From contig CANTFL010000148.1 of NCBI GenBank assembly GCA_947650285.1, positions 209,421 to 273,420 of the forward strand: a stretch of 64,000 nt of DNA, read 5' to 3'. Both the position numbers and the translations under genes were made by a program. Source of the DNA: Hyaloperonospora brassicae (lineage: Eukaryota > Oomycota > Peronosporomycetes > Peronosporales > Peronosporaceae). This document shows positions 1 to 9,045 of the stretch, one piece after another. The notes beneath the pieces were generated by a model, which made no database searches, was not told the DNA's origin, and worked only from the letters and a program-made list of their open reading frames with translations. Each line of letters opens with the position of its first letter. The stretch's first letter is position 1.

Positions 1-301
1 CCTGCTCGGGGTCGTCGGCCTGTTCGTAGCGCACGATCTCCACCACGCGCCACACGCGCTCGGGGTCGGGGATCCAAATGTGCGCCCCGATCTCCACGGG
101 CGTGTGCTGCAGAGCCGCGACCACTTCCTGCGTGTTGCGCTCGCGCGCCGAGTGGAGCGCGCGCTTCTTGTTCTCGAGCACGAGGCGCTGGGCGATGCTG
201 AGCTGCGCTTCGTTCACGGGCGCCGCGCGGTGCGGCTGGAACCGGTCGTAGGACGGCAGCGCGCTGGACGGCGCGATCTCCACGCGCGGGCGGCCCGACA
301 T
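1..301 (-). CDS. N-terminus of a myosin-like protein (cut by window edge)
   Basis: The frame opens with ATG at 301 and stays open through the left edge, giving about 100 residues of an incomplete protein. Around residues 70-90 it reads VEIGAHIWIPDPERVW followed by RVVEIVRYE, which resembles the SH3-like N-terminal subdomain that precedes the motor domain of many myosins (pattern VWIPDP...W..aeV). The first 60 residues are basic and glutamine/alanine-rich and match nothing I recognise. No P-loop is visible because the motor region would lie outside the window. The assignment rests on one short motif, so another protein with a similar beta-barrel cannot be excluded. Third codon positions are strongly GC, like the other housekeeping genes nearby. 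Confidence 0.5.
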   Translation of the reverse strand, partial: MSGRPRVEIAPSSALPSYDRFQPHRAAPVNEAQLSIAQRLVLENKKRALHSARERNTQEVVAALQHTPVEIGAHIWIPDPERVWRVVEIVRYEQADDPEQ

Positions 302-1469
302 GATGCGGCGCGCGCTCGAGGGGCAGTCGGGGAGAGGGGAACGGGGAGGCCGACGGGTCGTTCCTGGCTCGAGGAGAGACTTTCGGGTGTGCCGGACGAA
401 AGGGCGTCGGGAGGGGTGGGGGGGGATGGAGGCGAGCGCTGATTGGAGGAAAAGGAGCGCCTTCGAGCGTCGTTTTGTGGCGAAACGTGGCGCGGGACTG
501 GCGGGTGCGTCGTTGGCCACGACGTTTCGACTCGACGCAGGCGGTCAGTTTGGTCGGGACGTGTTCGTTGGTAGGGACTGTGTGGTTTGGATCGTTTGTG
601 GGTGTGGGGGTGTGTGTTACTTGGTGTGGGAGTTGGTCGTGTAAGCGATTGCGGTAGAGGCAGTCGATGAGTCAGTTGTTGTGGGTACGTCGTCGTCCTG
701 CGTGACATTGCTGCGCGTGCTCTCTCTTTTTCTCTCTCTCTCTCTCTTTTTCGCTTTGTCTCGTCCGTTTGCGTGTCTCGCACGATAGCACGAAGGAGAG
801 CTTGCTGGTTGAACGACTGCGCGTGTTTTCGTGAAGACTTGGGCTGGCTGGCTCTTCGTCGCGAGTGTACGACGGTCTGGGGTAGAAGATGTGCGGGGTG
901 GTCGGTGCTTGACGCATCATCGTTCGAGTGGCAAGTGTCGAGCAGGGAGTGTACGGATTGCATGTGATTTGAGCGCTGCTGCTATTGCGGCGATGCGGGC
1001 GAGAGAGGGAAGCTGCGTCGTGCATGGGGTACACGAGGGTAGACGATGGACATGTCACCGGTGTTGCAGTTTCTGTCTGCACAGCTACGCATGAGGAGAG
1101 AGTTGTCCGCGACGAATGTGTTTGCAGCAGCGAATGGTGCGAAGATGGTGTCATATGCAGCTGCCAGCAGATCGCACGGTACGCACTGTGTCGAGAGGTC
1201 CACAAATGAATGGCAGTCGACCGACAAGTGTTCACGTCTGTTCGCAGTGTCGGCGTTTGAGGAGGAGAGACGTTGCGTGTCCGGGACGTTGTGTCTCGAC
1301 GACGCGGCGGGTTAGGGCACGTGGGCTTTGTTTACGCTCTCTGTTCGCCACGATGGAACGAACGAACGCTCTGCACAAAAAACGCGCTCGAAGTGACTTT
1401 ACATTCGCACGACTTGCAAAAAGCCGACACTAGCGGAAGTAAAAAGAATCGTAACTTGATCAGGTTTTT
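302..1469. other. Upstream region of the left-edge gene, no gene seen
   Basis: This stretch lies upstream of the minus-strand start at 301. Several long frames cross it on both strands but they are low-complexity, start at non-ATG codons and overlap each other, so I treat them as chance. It contains a CT-rich microsatellite (718-756). A run of about 13 G lies just beyond its end, near 1476-1488. Confidence 0.5.
718..756. repeat. CT-rich microsatellite
   Basis: A pyrimidine run made of CTCTCT blocks separated by TTTTT. It is a simple-sequence repeat in a non-coding region. Confidence 0.8.
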
Positions 1470-1721
1470 CTACTGGGGGGGGGGGGGAAGCCGTCGAGGA
1501 CGCGGTTTTGTATTGGGCCTTTCCGACCTCATTCTGGCTTTTCGACTGACTATCTTTGCTCGCGTCGGCTTATCTTTCTTTGCCAACTGCTTTCTCTGGA
1601 CAAAGTTAACCTTCCCCGTAATGTCGAGGGACGTGTCTCCAATTTGCTGCAACTCGAGCTTCGCCAGCAGTTCGTTCGAGCGCTCATTACCATGCTCTAT
1701 CTTCTGCGCTTTTACCTCCAA
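1470..1721 (-). pseudogene. Unidentified coding-like fragment
   Basis: The minus strand has 83 open codons with a charged, helical composition (for example VKAQKIEHGNERSNELLAKL) ending in a proline run encoded by the G-run. The frame begins at TTG, and no ATG precedes it in frame. The residue composition looks like real protein rather than noise, so it may be an exon or relic of a coiled-coil protein. I do not recognise a family. Confidence 0.25.
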
Positions 1722-2009
1722 GCGAGCGACAAACTCGGTGTTACATCAGGTGCTGGCTCGTTGACGCCTCGTACGGGCACCTTTTCACGGCAGCTTTCTT
1801 CCCAGAGAGGGGATCAACCGGTTCGGTTTGACTATGTTGGTTGCGTATTATTGACATACGCAGACTTACATCTGGTCGATGTAATGTTAGCAGCGTAGAA
1901 GGTTAACTCTTGCTAAGAAATCGAGACAATCTATCGATGATTGGTATGTGGCCTGCGTCGATAAGACCGGACTCATGAAAGCTATGAAAAAGCTGCCGTC
2001 AAGGTCATC

Positions 2010-2760
2010 GAGAATGGATTCCACAAATGGCCATATCTGACAGGAAGGAGCTGATGACTAAGCTAGAAGCGCTCGCGACACGACACTCGAGCGCTAAAGA
2101 AGCAGTAGAGCTTCAGCCTTATCCAGCACAACTTTGGTTGTAGTCGTCCGAGAGCAAACCACGGGTCCGATATGGAAGCTCATCGCATATCTGACGAGGC
2201 TCAGAACATTGGTCAAATGGTTCGAACACCTTAACAAAGCACAACAGCATCTGTGTGAGCTGCAACGCGGCTGCCAGAGGCGTGTCATGATGTGTCTGGG
2301 GCATTATGACTGCAGAGAATCCTCTCATAGCAGCTCAACTCGGAGGGCCTGATGACTCTGAACCACGATCGCCCTTACCGTGGGTGCCACAACAAGTGAG
2401 TCTTCAAACGAATGCTATCGTACGTAGCTGCAGAAGTTGACAAGCTGCTATGAAGAAGGACAAAGTAAAGATGCCGACGCTTTGCTACGTCCAAGCCGAC
2501 GCAGATCATGGCACTTGTAAGCTGACTGTACAACTTCTGCAGCGACAGGTGTTCAATGCCCCAACAAGAAACGAGTATCGGCACTACAGAGAACAATCGC
2601 TGCTTGCCTAAGCGACGCTACCTGATCGCATGGATGTCATTGCGCCGACAAAGGTATGCATTGTTGTACCTGCGGTACAGCATCGACCACAGCTCATGCA
2701 CATGCGGTACCAACAACTTGTTCAACACCACCATAGAGACGCGAAGTAACGACTGTCCTA
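2010..2760 (+). pseudogene. Unidentified decayed coding stretch
   Basis: Read forward, this interval gives several protein-like segments in shifting frames broken by stops, for example ISDRKELMTKLEALATRHSS near 2030 and KKDKVKMPTLCYVQADADHG near 2455. The amino-acid make-up suggests an old gene or transposon remnant. No domain could be named. Confidence 0.25.
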
Positions 2761-2763
2761 CAA

Positions 2764-2841
2764 CTTACTGCACATTACCCTGTAACAAACGCACCGCAGC
2801 CCTTACTGTGGTGCGTTTGTTACAGGGTAATGTGCAGTAAG
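2764..2841. repeat. Perfect 32-bp inverted repeat (foldback or MITE-like)
   Basis: The arms 2764-2795 and 2810-2841 are exact reverse complements over 32 bases, separated by a 14-base spacer. Part of the spacer (GCCCTTACTG) is itself complementary to the right arm's outer edge (CAGTAAGGGC), so the end may have been partly duplicated. This could be a foldback transposon end, a MITE relic or a recent template-switch duplication. Confidence 0.8.
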
Positions 2842-2855
2842 GGCGTCTTGCAGTG

Positions 2856-2917
2856 CCTAATAGCACGGATGATGGATAACAGTGTAATGAAACTTATTTC
2901 CCCCTAATAGCACGGAT
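2856..2917. repeat. 15-bp direct repeat next to the foldback
   Basis: CCTAATAGCACGGAT occurs at 2856-2870 and again at 2903-2917. It lies just right of the 32-bp inverted repeat and may be part of the same rearranged or transposon-derived piece. Confidence 0.6.
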
Positions 2918-3150
2918 CATACCTCACCTCGGGCATATCCCGTGTCTAGCCAAGCCTCGAACTCAGTATAAGCAATCTGGTGTGCACCACACCACACCAC
3001 ACCGCACTTCAACCCGTCTTCCCCCATTGATACGCGCCGGTATCTCCTCCCCCACACTCACACTCACATTCGACAATACCCCCACACGAATCCACTCGCA
3101 CTCGCCCTCCACGTGCGTACGTGTCCCTCGCCCGATCCAATCCACGCACT

Positions 3151-3173
3151 CAGACAGACAGACAGACAGACAG
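3151..3173. repeat. CAGA tetranucleotide repeat in PGK leader
   Basis: Five and a half tandem CAGA units end 26 bases before the PGK start codon, so they probably lie in its 5' untranslated region. A CACAC-rich tract lies further upstream (2982-3065). Confidence 0.8.
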
Positions 3174-3199
3174 TCAGCGCGCCCGCCACTCGAAACACT

Positions 3200-4444
3200 A
3201 TGGCGAAACTCAGTCTCCAGCACGTCGACGTCCAGCACAAGCGCGTGCTCATCCGCGTGGACTTTAACGTGCCGTTCGCTCCGGACGGGTCGATCGCTAA
3301 CACGCAGCGCATTGACGCGGCGCTCCCCACGGTGCAGTACGTGTTGGACAATGGCGCGACGGCCGTCGTGCTCATGTCGCACTTGGGGCGTCCAGACGGC
3401 CGACCCACGACGAAGGACTCGCTCGCGCCGGTCGCAGCTGTGCTCGAGCAGAAACTCGGCCGCACCGTCACGTTCCTCACGGACTGCGTCGGCCCCCACG
3501 TCGAACAGGTGTGTGCCGAGCCCCCCGTGGGGAGCGTGATCCTGCTGGAGAACCTGCGCTTTCACGTGGAAGAAGAGGGCAAAGGCAAAAGCGCCGACGG
3601 CAGCGCTGTTGTCGCGACGGCGCAGGACGTGGCGGCCTTCCGCGCGTCCTTGAGCAAACTCGGCGACGTGTACGTGAACGACGCGTTCGGCACTGCCCAT
3701 CGCGCGCATAGCTCCATGGTCGGCGTCGACCTCCCGGTGAAAGCTGCTGGCTTTCTATTGGACAAGGAGCTCGTCTACTTTGCCAAGGCCCTCGAGAGCC
3801 CCCAACGCCCGTTCGTGTCGATCTTGGGCGGGGCCAAAGTCGCGGACAAGATCCCGTTGATCATGAACATGCTCGACAAAGTGGACGCGATGGTCATTGG
3901 TGGCGGCATGGCGTACACGTTCAAGCACGTGCTGGCGCAGATGGCGATTGGCGACTCGCTGTTTGACACGGAAGGCGCCAAGATCGTGTCGGAGATTGTC
4001 GAGAAGGCCAAGGCCAAAGGCGTGACGCTGCACTTGCCGACGGACTTTGTCATTGCCGACAAGTTTGCTTCTGATGCTGCGAAAAAGAGTGTCACCGAGG
4101 AAGAGGGGATCCCAGCGGGCTGGATGGGGCTCGACATTGGTTCAAAGTCGAGCGAGGCGTTCTCGGCTGCCATTGCGACCGCCAAGACGGTTGTGTGGAA
4201 CGGCCCCATGGGTGTGTTTGAGTTTGACGCGTTTGCCAACGGCACGAAAAGCGTCATGGACGCTGTGGTCCACGCGACGGAAGCGGGCGCCACGACGATC
4301 ATTGGCGGCGGCGACACGGCCACGTGCTGCGTGAAGTACAAGACGGAGGACAAGGTCAGCCACGTGAGCACGGGCGGTGGAGCCAGCTTGGAGCTCCTCG
4401 AGGGCAAGGTGCTGCCCGGCGTGGACGCTCTATCCCCGGCGTGA
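3200..4444 (+). CDS. PGK: Phosphoglycerate kinase
   Basis: A 414-residue cytosolic-type phosphoglycerate kinase, close to the family's usual length. It transfers phosphate between 1,3-bisphosphoglycerate and ADP in glycolysis. The N-terminal half carries the substrate-binding signature [12 protein letters not shown] (residues 15-26), SHLGRPDG and [12 protein letters not shown]. The C-terminal half carries the nucleotide-binding [25 protein letters not shown] and GGGDTA motifs, so all the family blocks are intact. I chose ATG 3200 because the open frame extends upstream only through the CAGA repeat to a GTG, without another ATG. There is no intron and no targeting peptide. The next gene, an HMG protein, converges from the right, and pyruvate kinase lies 3 kb further on. 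Confidence 0.97.
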   Translation: MAKLSLQHVDVQHKRVLIRVDFNVPFAPDGSIANTQRIDAALPTVQYVLDNGATAVVLMSHLGRPDGRPTTKDSLAPVAAVLEQKLGRTVTFLTDCVGPHVEQVCAEPPVGSVILLENLRFHVEEEGKGKSADGSAVVATAQDVAAFRASLSKLGDVYVNDAFGTAHRAHSSMVGVDLPVKAAGFLLDKELVYFAKALESPQRPFVSILGGAKVADKIPLIMNMLDKVDAMVIGGGMAYTFKHVLAQMAIGDSLFDTEGAKIVSEIVEKAKAKGVTLHLPTDFVIADKFASDAAKKSVTEEEGIPAGWMGLDIGSKSSEAFSAAIATAKTVVWNGPMGVFEFDAFANGTKSVMDAVVHATEAGATTIIGGGDTATCCVKYKTEDKVSHVSTGGGASLELLEGKVLPGVDALSPA

Positions 4445-4610
4445 ACCGCAGCTGCACGCGACCGCTCTTTGTTCGGAAGGAGTGGTCTGTAGTGTAGTCG
4501 TTGGCCTCGTTCCTCTTTGCCAGCTACAACGAATGGAGAGTGGTTTCTGAGTTGACACGGTCCATTGTGTTGTTTTCTGTCGTAGCAGAGTAATGAACGT
4601 GTCAATATGG

Positions 4611-4712
4611 GTGGGTACACTCTGCAAATGGGTACACTCTGCAAAGGGATACACGCGGCCCATGGGTACAAATAGCGTAGGGATCCATACAGCAAATGGG
4701 TACAAAAGGATG
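4611..4712. repeat. 17-bp tandem repeat, about six copies
   Basis: Six consecutive 17-base units begin near 4611, with consensus close to ATGGGTACACTCTGCAA. The second copy is nearly identical to the first and the others are diverged. The array lies in the convergent 3' intergenic region (4445-4995) between PGK and the HMG gene. Because 17 is not a multiple of three, the peptides read across it have no coding meaning. Confidence 0.75.
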
Positions 4713-4995
4713 CCAAAAGATTCAACGACGAGGGAACGTTACGACACGACACCTACCGGTCCATACCGACGCCAGTTCGAATGGTATATAATGCGGTGGA
4801 AGGAGACGTACGTACCGTCCACCCTACAAGAACAAGACCTACATGAGCACCACGTTGCAACGTGCGCCTTGTTTCGCCTTCGCAGACCTATTACCACACC
4901 ATATGTACGAAGAGCACTGTCCTCCTCCTCCTCCTCCATCTCCACCTCCACCTCCATTTCTCCATCCCCCCCGCCATCTTCTCTTGCATCGGCTA

Positions 4996-5691
4996 CTACA
5001 CCTCCGTCGTCGAGTACGAGCCCGTGTAGTTGAGCTGGTCAAAGCCCGTCATGGCTGCATAGTTGTGGAACTGCTGCTGCGACTCATTGTACTCGCGCTC
5101 GACCTTATGGCTGTTCCATTCCTCCATCTCGCGCTTGTAGCGCGCGCGGTCGACCTTTTCCTTCTCGACAAACGGCGCCTTCTGCTCGTCCGTGGCTTTG
5201 CCCCAGGCCTCGCCCAGCTGCTTGGAGATCTCCGTGTTCTTCATGTCCTGGTGCTCGGCCTTGATCCGCGGCCGCATGACTTGGCTGTAAAACAGAAATG
5301 CCGACGACGCGCGCTTGGGCGCGTCCGGGTGCTTCTTCGCGCGCTTGTTGGGCACGCGCAAGGGCCCGTCGTAGGCCGCCATCTCCTCCTCGTAGCGCTG
5401 CTTGTCGGCCTCGGCCGCAACCTTCCACGGCTGCTTGTCGTCGTCGCTCATCTTACCCCACGCGTCGGCGATCGCGCGCATCACGTCCGTCACTTTGGAG
5501 TGCTCGGGCATCGTGGCTTTGATCTCCTCGCGCTTCTCCATGGAGAACAGAATGTACGGCGACTTGCCGCGCTTGGGCGCGCCGGGCGCCTTTTTCTGCA
5601 GCCGCTTGCGCTTCTTCCCGCCGCTCGCTTCGGTTTTCAGCGCGGCCCACGCGGCGCCGGCGCCATGTTCGCTCGCTGCAAGTGGTTCCAT
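4996..5691 (-). CDS. Two-box HMG (high mobility group) chromatin protein
   Basis: A 231-residue nuclear DNA-bending protein. A basic stretch (KKRKRLQKK, residues 26-34) precedes HMG box A (about 37-107, starting GAPKRGKSPYILFS) and box B (about 122-192, starting PDAPKRASSAFLFYS). Both have the family's Pro-Lys-Arg start, aromatic core and conserved Trp in the AWGK helix. The C-terminal 40 residues are Gln/Asn/Tyr-rich, without the acidic tail of animal HMGB1. The start is ATG 5691, because the frame upstream of it has no ATG. An initiator-like GCTCATTCTCCC lies 60-71 bases upstream. Such proteins bend DNA and loosen nucleosomes, and the specific role here is unknown. It is transcribed divergently from PHF5A. 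Confidence 0.93.
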   Translation of the reverse strand: MEPLAASEHGAGAAWAALKTEASGGKKRKRLQKKAPGAPKRGKSPYILFSMEKREEIKATMPEHSKVTDVMRAIADAWGKMSDDDKQPWKVAAEADKQRYEEEMAAYDGPLRVPNKRAKKHPDAPKRASSAFLFYSQVMRPRIKAEHQDMKNTEISKQLGEAWGKATDEQKAPFVEKEKVDRARYKREMEEWNSHKVEREYNESQQQFHNYAAMTGFDQLNYTGSYSTTEV

Positions 5692-6206
5692 GGCGCGCGT
5701 GGAAAACCCGGGAAAATTGCTTGACTTCGCTTGAGTATGCCGGTTACTCGGGGAGAATGAGCGCTCGAGGCATACAAACTCAAGAGATTTCGATGGGCGG
5801 GACGACGCGAACAGCGCCACGAACGTCGCGGCTCGTTGGCGGCGGCGGGGCGACACCAACGCCGCGTCTCATTGGCCGAAAGCCTGCACCTGCGAATGTA
5901 TCGAGAAACGCGTTGCTGGCCGTTGAATGGATGCGGTCCGATATAATCGCGGCCGAAGACGTCACTGGCGTCGAAGAGTGACACAAAGGCATCACTTATC
6001 AAGGACCAGCGCGACCTGCGAGAAGGCGCGAAACCCCCGGGCAAAAGATTCCGCCAATGGACTGCTTTCAACTGTCGTGCAGCATACAGCATGCGGTTGC
6101 ACAGGTGGCTGCGACGCGCGCCGCTCACGCCATCACCCGTACCCACGCGTACCTGTACCCACCTGCGCTCGCTGCGCCTCCTCCTCCCGACGGCGGACCC
6201 AGCAGC
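5692..6206. promoter_or_regulatory. Shared divergent promoter region of HMG and PHF5A genes
   Basis: The 515 bases between two head-to-head start codons must contain both promoters. An oomycete-type initiator, GCTCATTCTCCC, is visible on the minus strand at 5762-5751. An inverted CCAAT (ATTGG) is at about 5870. I see no clear initiator for the PHF5A side. Confidence 0.55.
5751..5762 (-). promoter_or_regulatory. Initiator-like core promoter of the HMG gene
   Basis: Minus-strand GCTCATTCTCCC matches the first 11 positions of the oomycete initiator consensus (GCTCATTYYNC). It lies 60 bases before the ATG, the usual distance for these short leaders. Confidence 0.5.
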
Positions 6207-6539
6207 ATGGCCAAGCACCACCCGGACCTCGTCATGTGCCGCAAGCAGCCGGGCGTCGCCATTGGTCGGCTGTGCGAGAAGGACGACGGCAAGTGCGTGA
6301 TCTGCGACTCGTACGTGCGGCCCTGCACGTTGGTGCGCATCTGCGACGAGTGCAACTACGGCTCGTACCAGGGCCGGTGCGTCATCTGCGGTGGCCCGGG
6401 CATCTCGGACGCCTACTACTGTCGCGAGTGCACGCAGCTCGAGAAGGACCGCGACGGGTGTCCCAAGATTGTGAACCTCGGCAGCTCCAAGACGGACCTC
6501 TTTTACGAGCGCAAGAAGTACGGCTTTAAGAAACGCTGA
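6207..6539 (+). CDS. PHF5A: PHF5A/Rds3-like SF3b splicing factor subunit
   Basis: A 110-residue protein, the same length as human PHF5A and nearly identical to it from MAKHHPDL to the C-terminal KKYGFKKR. It is a small zinc-knuckle subunit of the U2 snRNP SF3b complex and helps recognise the intron branch site in the nucleus. The CxxC pairs CVIC (30-33), CDEC (46-49), CVIC (58-61) and CREC (72-75) are present, as are C11, C23, C40 and C85. The oddity is residue 26: the usual CEKCDGKC reads CEKDDGKC (codon GAC), so one otherwise highly conserved cysteine is Asp. The start ATG 6207 is fixed by the family N-terminus. There are no introns. Confidence 0.97.
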   Translation: MAKHHPDLVMCRKQPGVAIGRLCEKDDGKCVICDSYVRPCTLVRICDECNYGSYQGRCVICGGPGISDAYYCRECTQLEKDRDGCPKIVNLGSSKTDLFYERKKYGFKKR

Positions 6540-7367
6540 GCCGGCTGCAGCCACCCATGGGCAGACAAGAGGGGACTGTGGGTGGCTGAAAGGTACTGCT
6601 GCTAGTACTAGCTCTGGCTCTGGCTCTGGCTGTGGGTGGAGTGGGTGGACGATATATAGCAGTGGAGAAGAGGTGGTTCGGGTGATATTTGGTGAGGTGG
6701 ATGGTTTCTAGGAGCTCAGGAGGTGGATCGACAGGGTTATGGATGGAAGATGAGCTGTCGGTTGTTTGCTGTGTGCTGTCGGCAGTTGAATACGACGTAG
6801 CAGTTCCCACACACGTCAGTACTTGCGCTTATGTTGAAAGCTGGAGATGGACTCGTTACTGCGCCGTGGTTTCTCCGAGCACGAGCTGTTGTCCGCTGTG
6901 CAGTTGGCTTTCACTATCTTGCTGTTCGCACGCCAATGACTTGTGCTAGCGCCGACAACTGTCAGCTGTGCAGCAACTCGGTGATGTATCGGTGACGTTG
7001 AACGAAAAGGTGCTGTATAGGGTCAATGAGATGAGGCGATGCTTGGTGGCATTGCCGTTGGCAGAGCGTCTCGTAGCACGATTAGTACTTGAATGCCGTC
7101 GAGCGAGTCTGTGAGAACTTAAGCCTCAGGTGCCTACCGCGTTCTTGCAGGCATCTCGATGCAATCAGTGGCTGGTAGGTGTTGAAGCAAAGAAACCTTC
7201 CTACTGGAAGACCAGCAAGTAAGTCAAGCATCGTTTACTTTGTTACGACCACTTGCTAACCCGTTGATTGTCTCGGTTGGCCCTGCCTGTTGCTTGTTGA
7301 ACTGTCTTTCTTAGTGTGCCCAGATCCGTCCGGTAACAGCTACCTGCAGGCATGCCCGCCTATTTGC
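6540..7367. other. Convergent 3' intergenic region, PHF5A to pyruvate kinase 1
   Basis: This holds both 3' untranslated regions. A short GCTCTG/GGCTCT tandem repeat (about 6609-6632) is the only visible structure, and no gene could be supported. Confidence 0.5.
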
Positions 7368-8885
7368 CTACTCCACCGTCAGCACCTTGAGCATATTGGT
7401 TGAGCCTGAGCGGGCCTCTACCATACCGTGAAGAGCCACGACGTTATCGCCAGGCTCTACCCAGCCAAATTGCTTACCCAGGTCTGTTGCACGGTACAAG
7501 ATCGAGTCTGTGCCAATCATGGAGCCCATGCAACGCGCGGTGACGCCCTTGTTGAAGCCCTCAGCTTGACGGGCCGTTGCACCGAGTGCTGTAAGCACCA
7601 AGACGGGCATTGATGGACGAAACTTGGACACGAGACGCGCCGTGTTCCCCGACTCGGTGAGCACGACGATCATCTTGGCCTTGATGTCGATCGCTGTCTT
7701 CACAGCCGACGACGTGATGGCCTCTTGTGTGCTCATTTGGCCGTACGTATCGAGCACCGAGTCGTGAAGAGCCTGGTACAGCTCGTTGTAGTGGATCGCA
7801 CCTTCTGCTTGCACGCAGATCTTCGACATCATCGTCACGGCTCCAGTGGGGTAATCGCCGTTTGCAGTCTCCCCTGACAACATCACCGCGTCCGTGCCAT
7901 CGAGCACAGCGTTCGCGACATCCGTGCACTCGGCACGGGTCGGTCGTGGAGCTTTGATCATGGACTCGAGCATCTGCGTGGCCGTCACAACGGGTTTGCC
8001 AGCAATATTGGCCTTCCGAATGATCATCTTCTGGGCGAGAAACACCTTTTCCGGCGGGATCTCCATGCCCAAGTCCCCACGCGCGACCATGATACCGTCC
8101 GCCTTGGCCAAGATCTCGTCAAAGTTCTCAAGCCCTTCCTGGCTTTCAATCTTCGCGATGATCTTGATGCTCCGGCCGCGACGACCAAGCACCTTGCGAA
8201 TGTTGTCAATGTCTTGGCCCGTGCGCACAAACGACGCAGCAATGTAGTCCACGCCGTGCACGAGACCAAAGTTCACGAGGTCGTCCTCGTCTTTCTCGGT
8301 CAGCGTCGGAAGCATGACTTTGCAGCCAGGTAAGTTCATGTTCTTGCGCTCGCCCAGCGTCGCCGTGTTGTCCGCCCGAGTCACGACATTGTTCTCTTTG
8401 ATAGCCGTGACAGTCAGCACAAGTGCACCATCAGCAACGAGAATGGAGCCGCCGACTTTGACGGACTGGGGCAGCTCTGGGTACGAACAGGCGATCTTGG
8501 TCTCGTCGCCGAGGAAGTCGTAGTCGGTCGTGAGCTCCAGTGTCGAGCCCTTCTCGATCGTGACTTTGTCCTTGTTGGCCAGGAACCCCGTGCGGATCTC
8601 TGGCCCTTTGGTGTCCAGCATCGTGGCCACGTTCTTGTAGGGGCGTGTGGCCAACGCAGCCCGCAGTCGGTTGAGCGCCTCCGTGTGGCTCGCTTGGTCT
8701 CCGTGCGAAAAGTTGAAGCGCGCGACGTTCATGCCAGCGTCAATGAGCTCCGCCAGTCCTCCCTCGGACCAGCAGGCCGGCCCCAGCGTGCAGAAGATGC
8801 GCGTCTTGCGCTCCACACCCTCCACGCTGCGCATGATGCTCTCGAGCTGGCAGCCCTGGTGACTCAGTCCAATTGCTCCTGACAT
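7368..8885 (-). CDS. PK: Pyruvate kinase, copy 1
   Basis: A 505-residue pyruvate kinase, complete and of normal length, converting phosphoenolpyruvate and ADP to pyruvate and ATP in the last step of glycolysis. Visible blocks are IFCTLGPACWS and ARFNFSHGD near the N-terminus, LDTKGPEIRTG, the active-site signature IKIIAKIESQEGL with its catalytic Lys, the MVARGDLGMEIP metal-binding loop, and KPVVTATQMLESM, followed by an intact C-terminal domain. ATG 8885 starts the same MSGAIGLS N-terminus as copy 2 at 44,474. The two proteins are roughly 90% identical by eye. A probable 5' UTR intron ends 16 bases before the ATG. It faces away from copy 2 across a 35-kb repeat block. Confidence 0.97.
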   Translation of the reverse strand: MSGAIGLSHQGCQLESIMRSVEGVERKTRIFCTLGPACWSEGGLAELIDAGMNVARFNFSHGDQASHTEALNRLRAALATRPYKNVATMLDTKGPEIRTGFLANKDKVTIEKGSTLELTTDYDFLGDETKIACSYPELPQSVKVGGSILVADGALVLTVTAIKENNVVTRADNTATLGERKNMNLPGCKVMLPTLTEKDEDDLVNFGLVHGVDYIAASFVRTGQDIDNIRKVLGRRGRSIKIIAKIESQEGLENFDEILAKADGIMVARGDLGMEIPPEKVFLAQKMIIRKANIAGKPVVTATQMLESMIKAPRPTRAECTDVANAVLDGTDAVMLSGETANGDYPTGAVTMMSKICVQAEGAIHYNELYQALHDSVLDTYGQMSTQEAITSSAVKTAIDIKAKMIVVLTESGNTARLVSKFRPSMPVLVLTALGATARQAEGFNKGVTARCMGSMIGTDSILYRATDLGKQFGWVEPGDNVVALHGMVEARSGSTNMLKVLTVE

Positions 8886-8901
8886 GGCTTCGTGTCAAGA
8901 T

Positions 8902-9045
8902 CTACAACAAAAGAGAGAGACAGAGAGAGAGACAGAAAGCGCTATCAGATGCATGAGATCCTTTCCGCTTGAGCTCTAGCGACGGCCGGACGGATACAAT
9001 TTTCCTGATCCGATCGGAGCCTCTGTGTGTACCTGTGCTACTTAC
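8902..9045 (-). other. Probable 5' UTR intron of pyruvate kinase 1
   Basis: On the coding strand a strong donor, GTAAGT (9045-9040), is followed 144 bases later by a long CT-rich tract and the acceptor TTGTTGTAG (ending 8902), just before the start codon. Donor, pyrimidine tract and acceptor all fit. The copy 2 leader has no matching sites. This is a prediction without transcript evidence. Confidence 0.55.

Noticed and set aside
214..1235. Long minus-strand frames left of 1.3 kb (249 and 187 codons)
   Set aside because: Low-complexity Ser/Thr/Arg/His peptides from CT-rich DNA. They overlap each other and the start of the left-edge gene.
3113..3199. 29-codon extension of PGK from a GTG
   Set aside because: It reads through the CAGA repeat, and the conserved family N-terminus begins at the ATG at 3200.
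3775..4752. 325-codon minus frame opposite PGK
   Set aside because: It arises from GC-rich codon bias of PGK on the other strand and continues through the 17-bp repeat.
5637..6554. 305-codon minus frame opposite PHF5A
   Set aside because: A shadow of the highly conserved PHF5A reading frame plus the promoter region. No homology.
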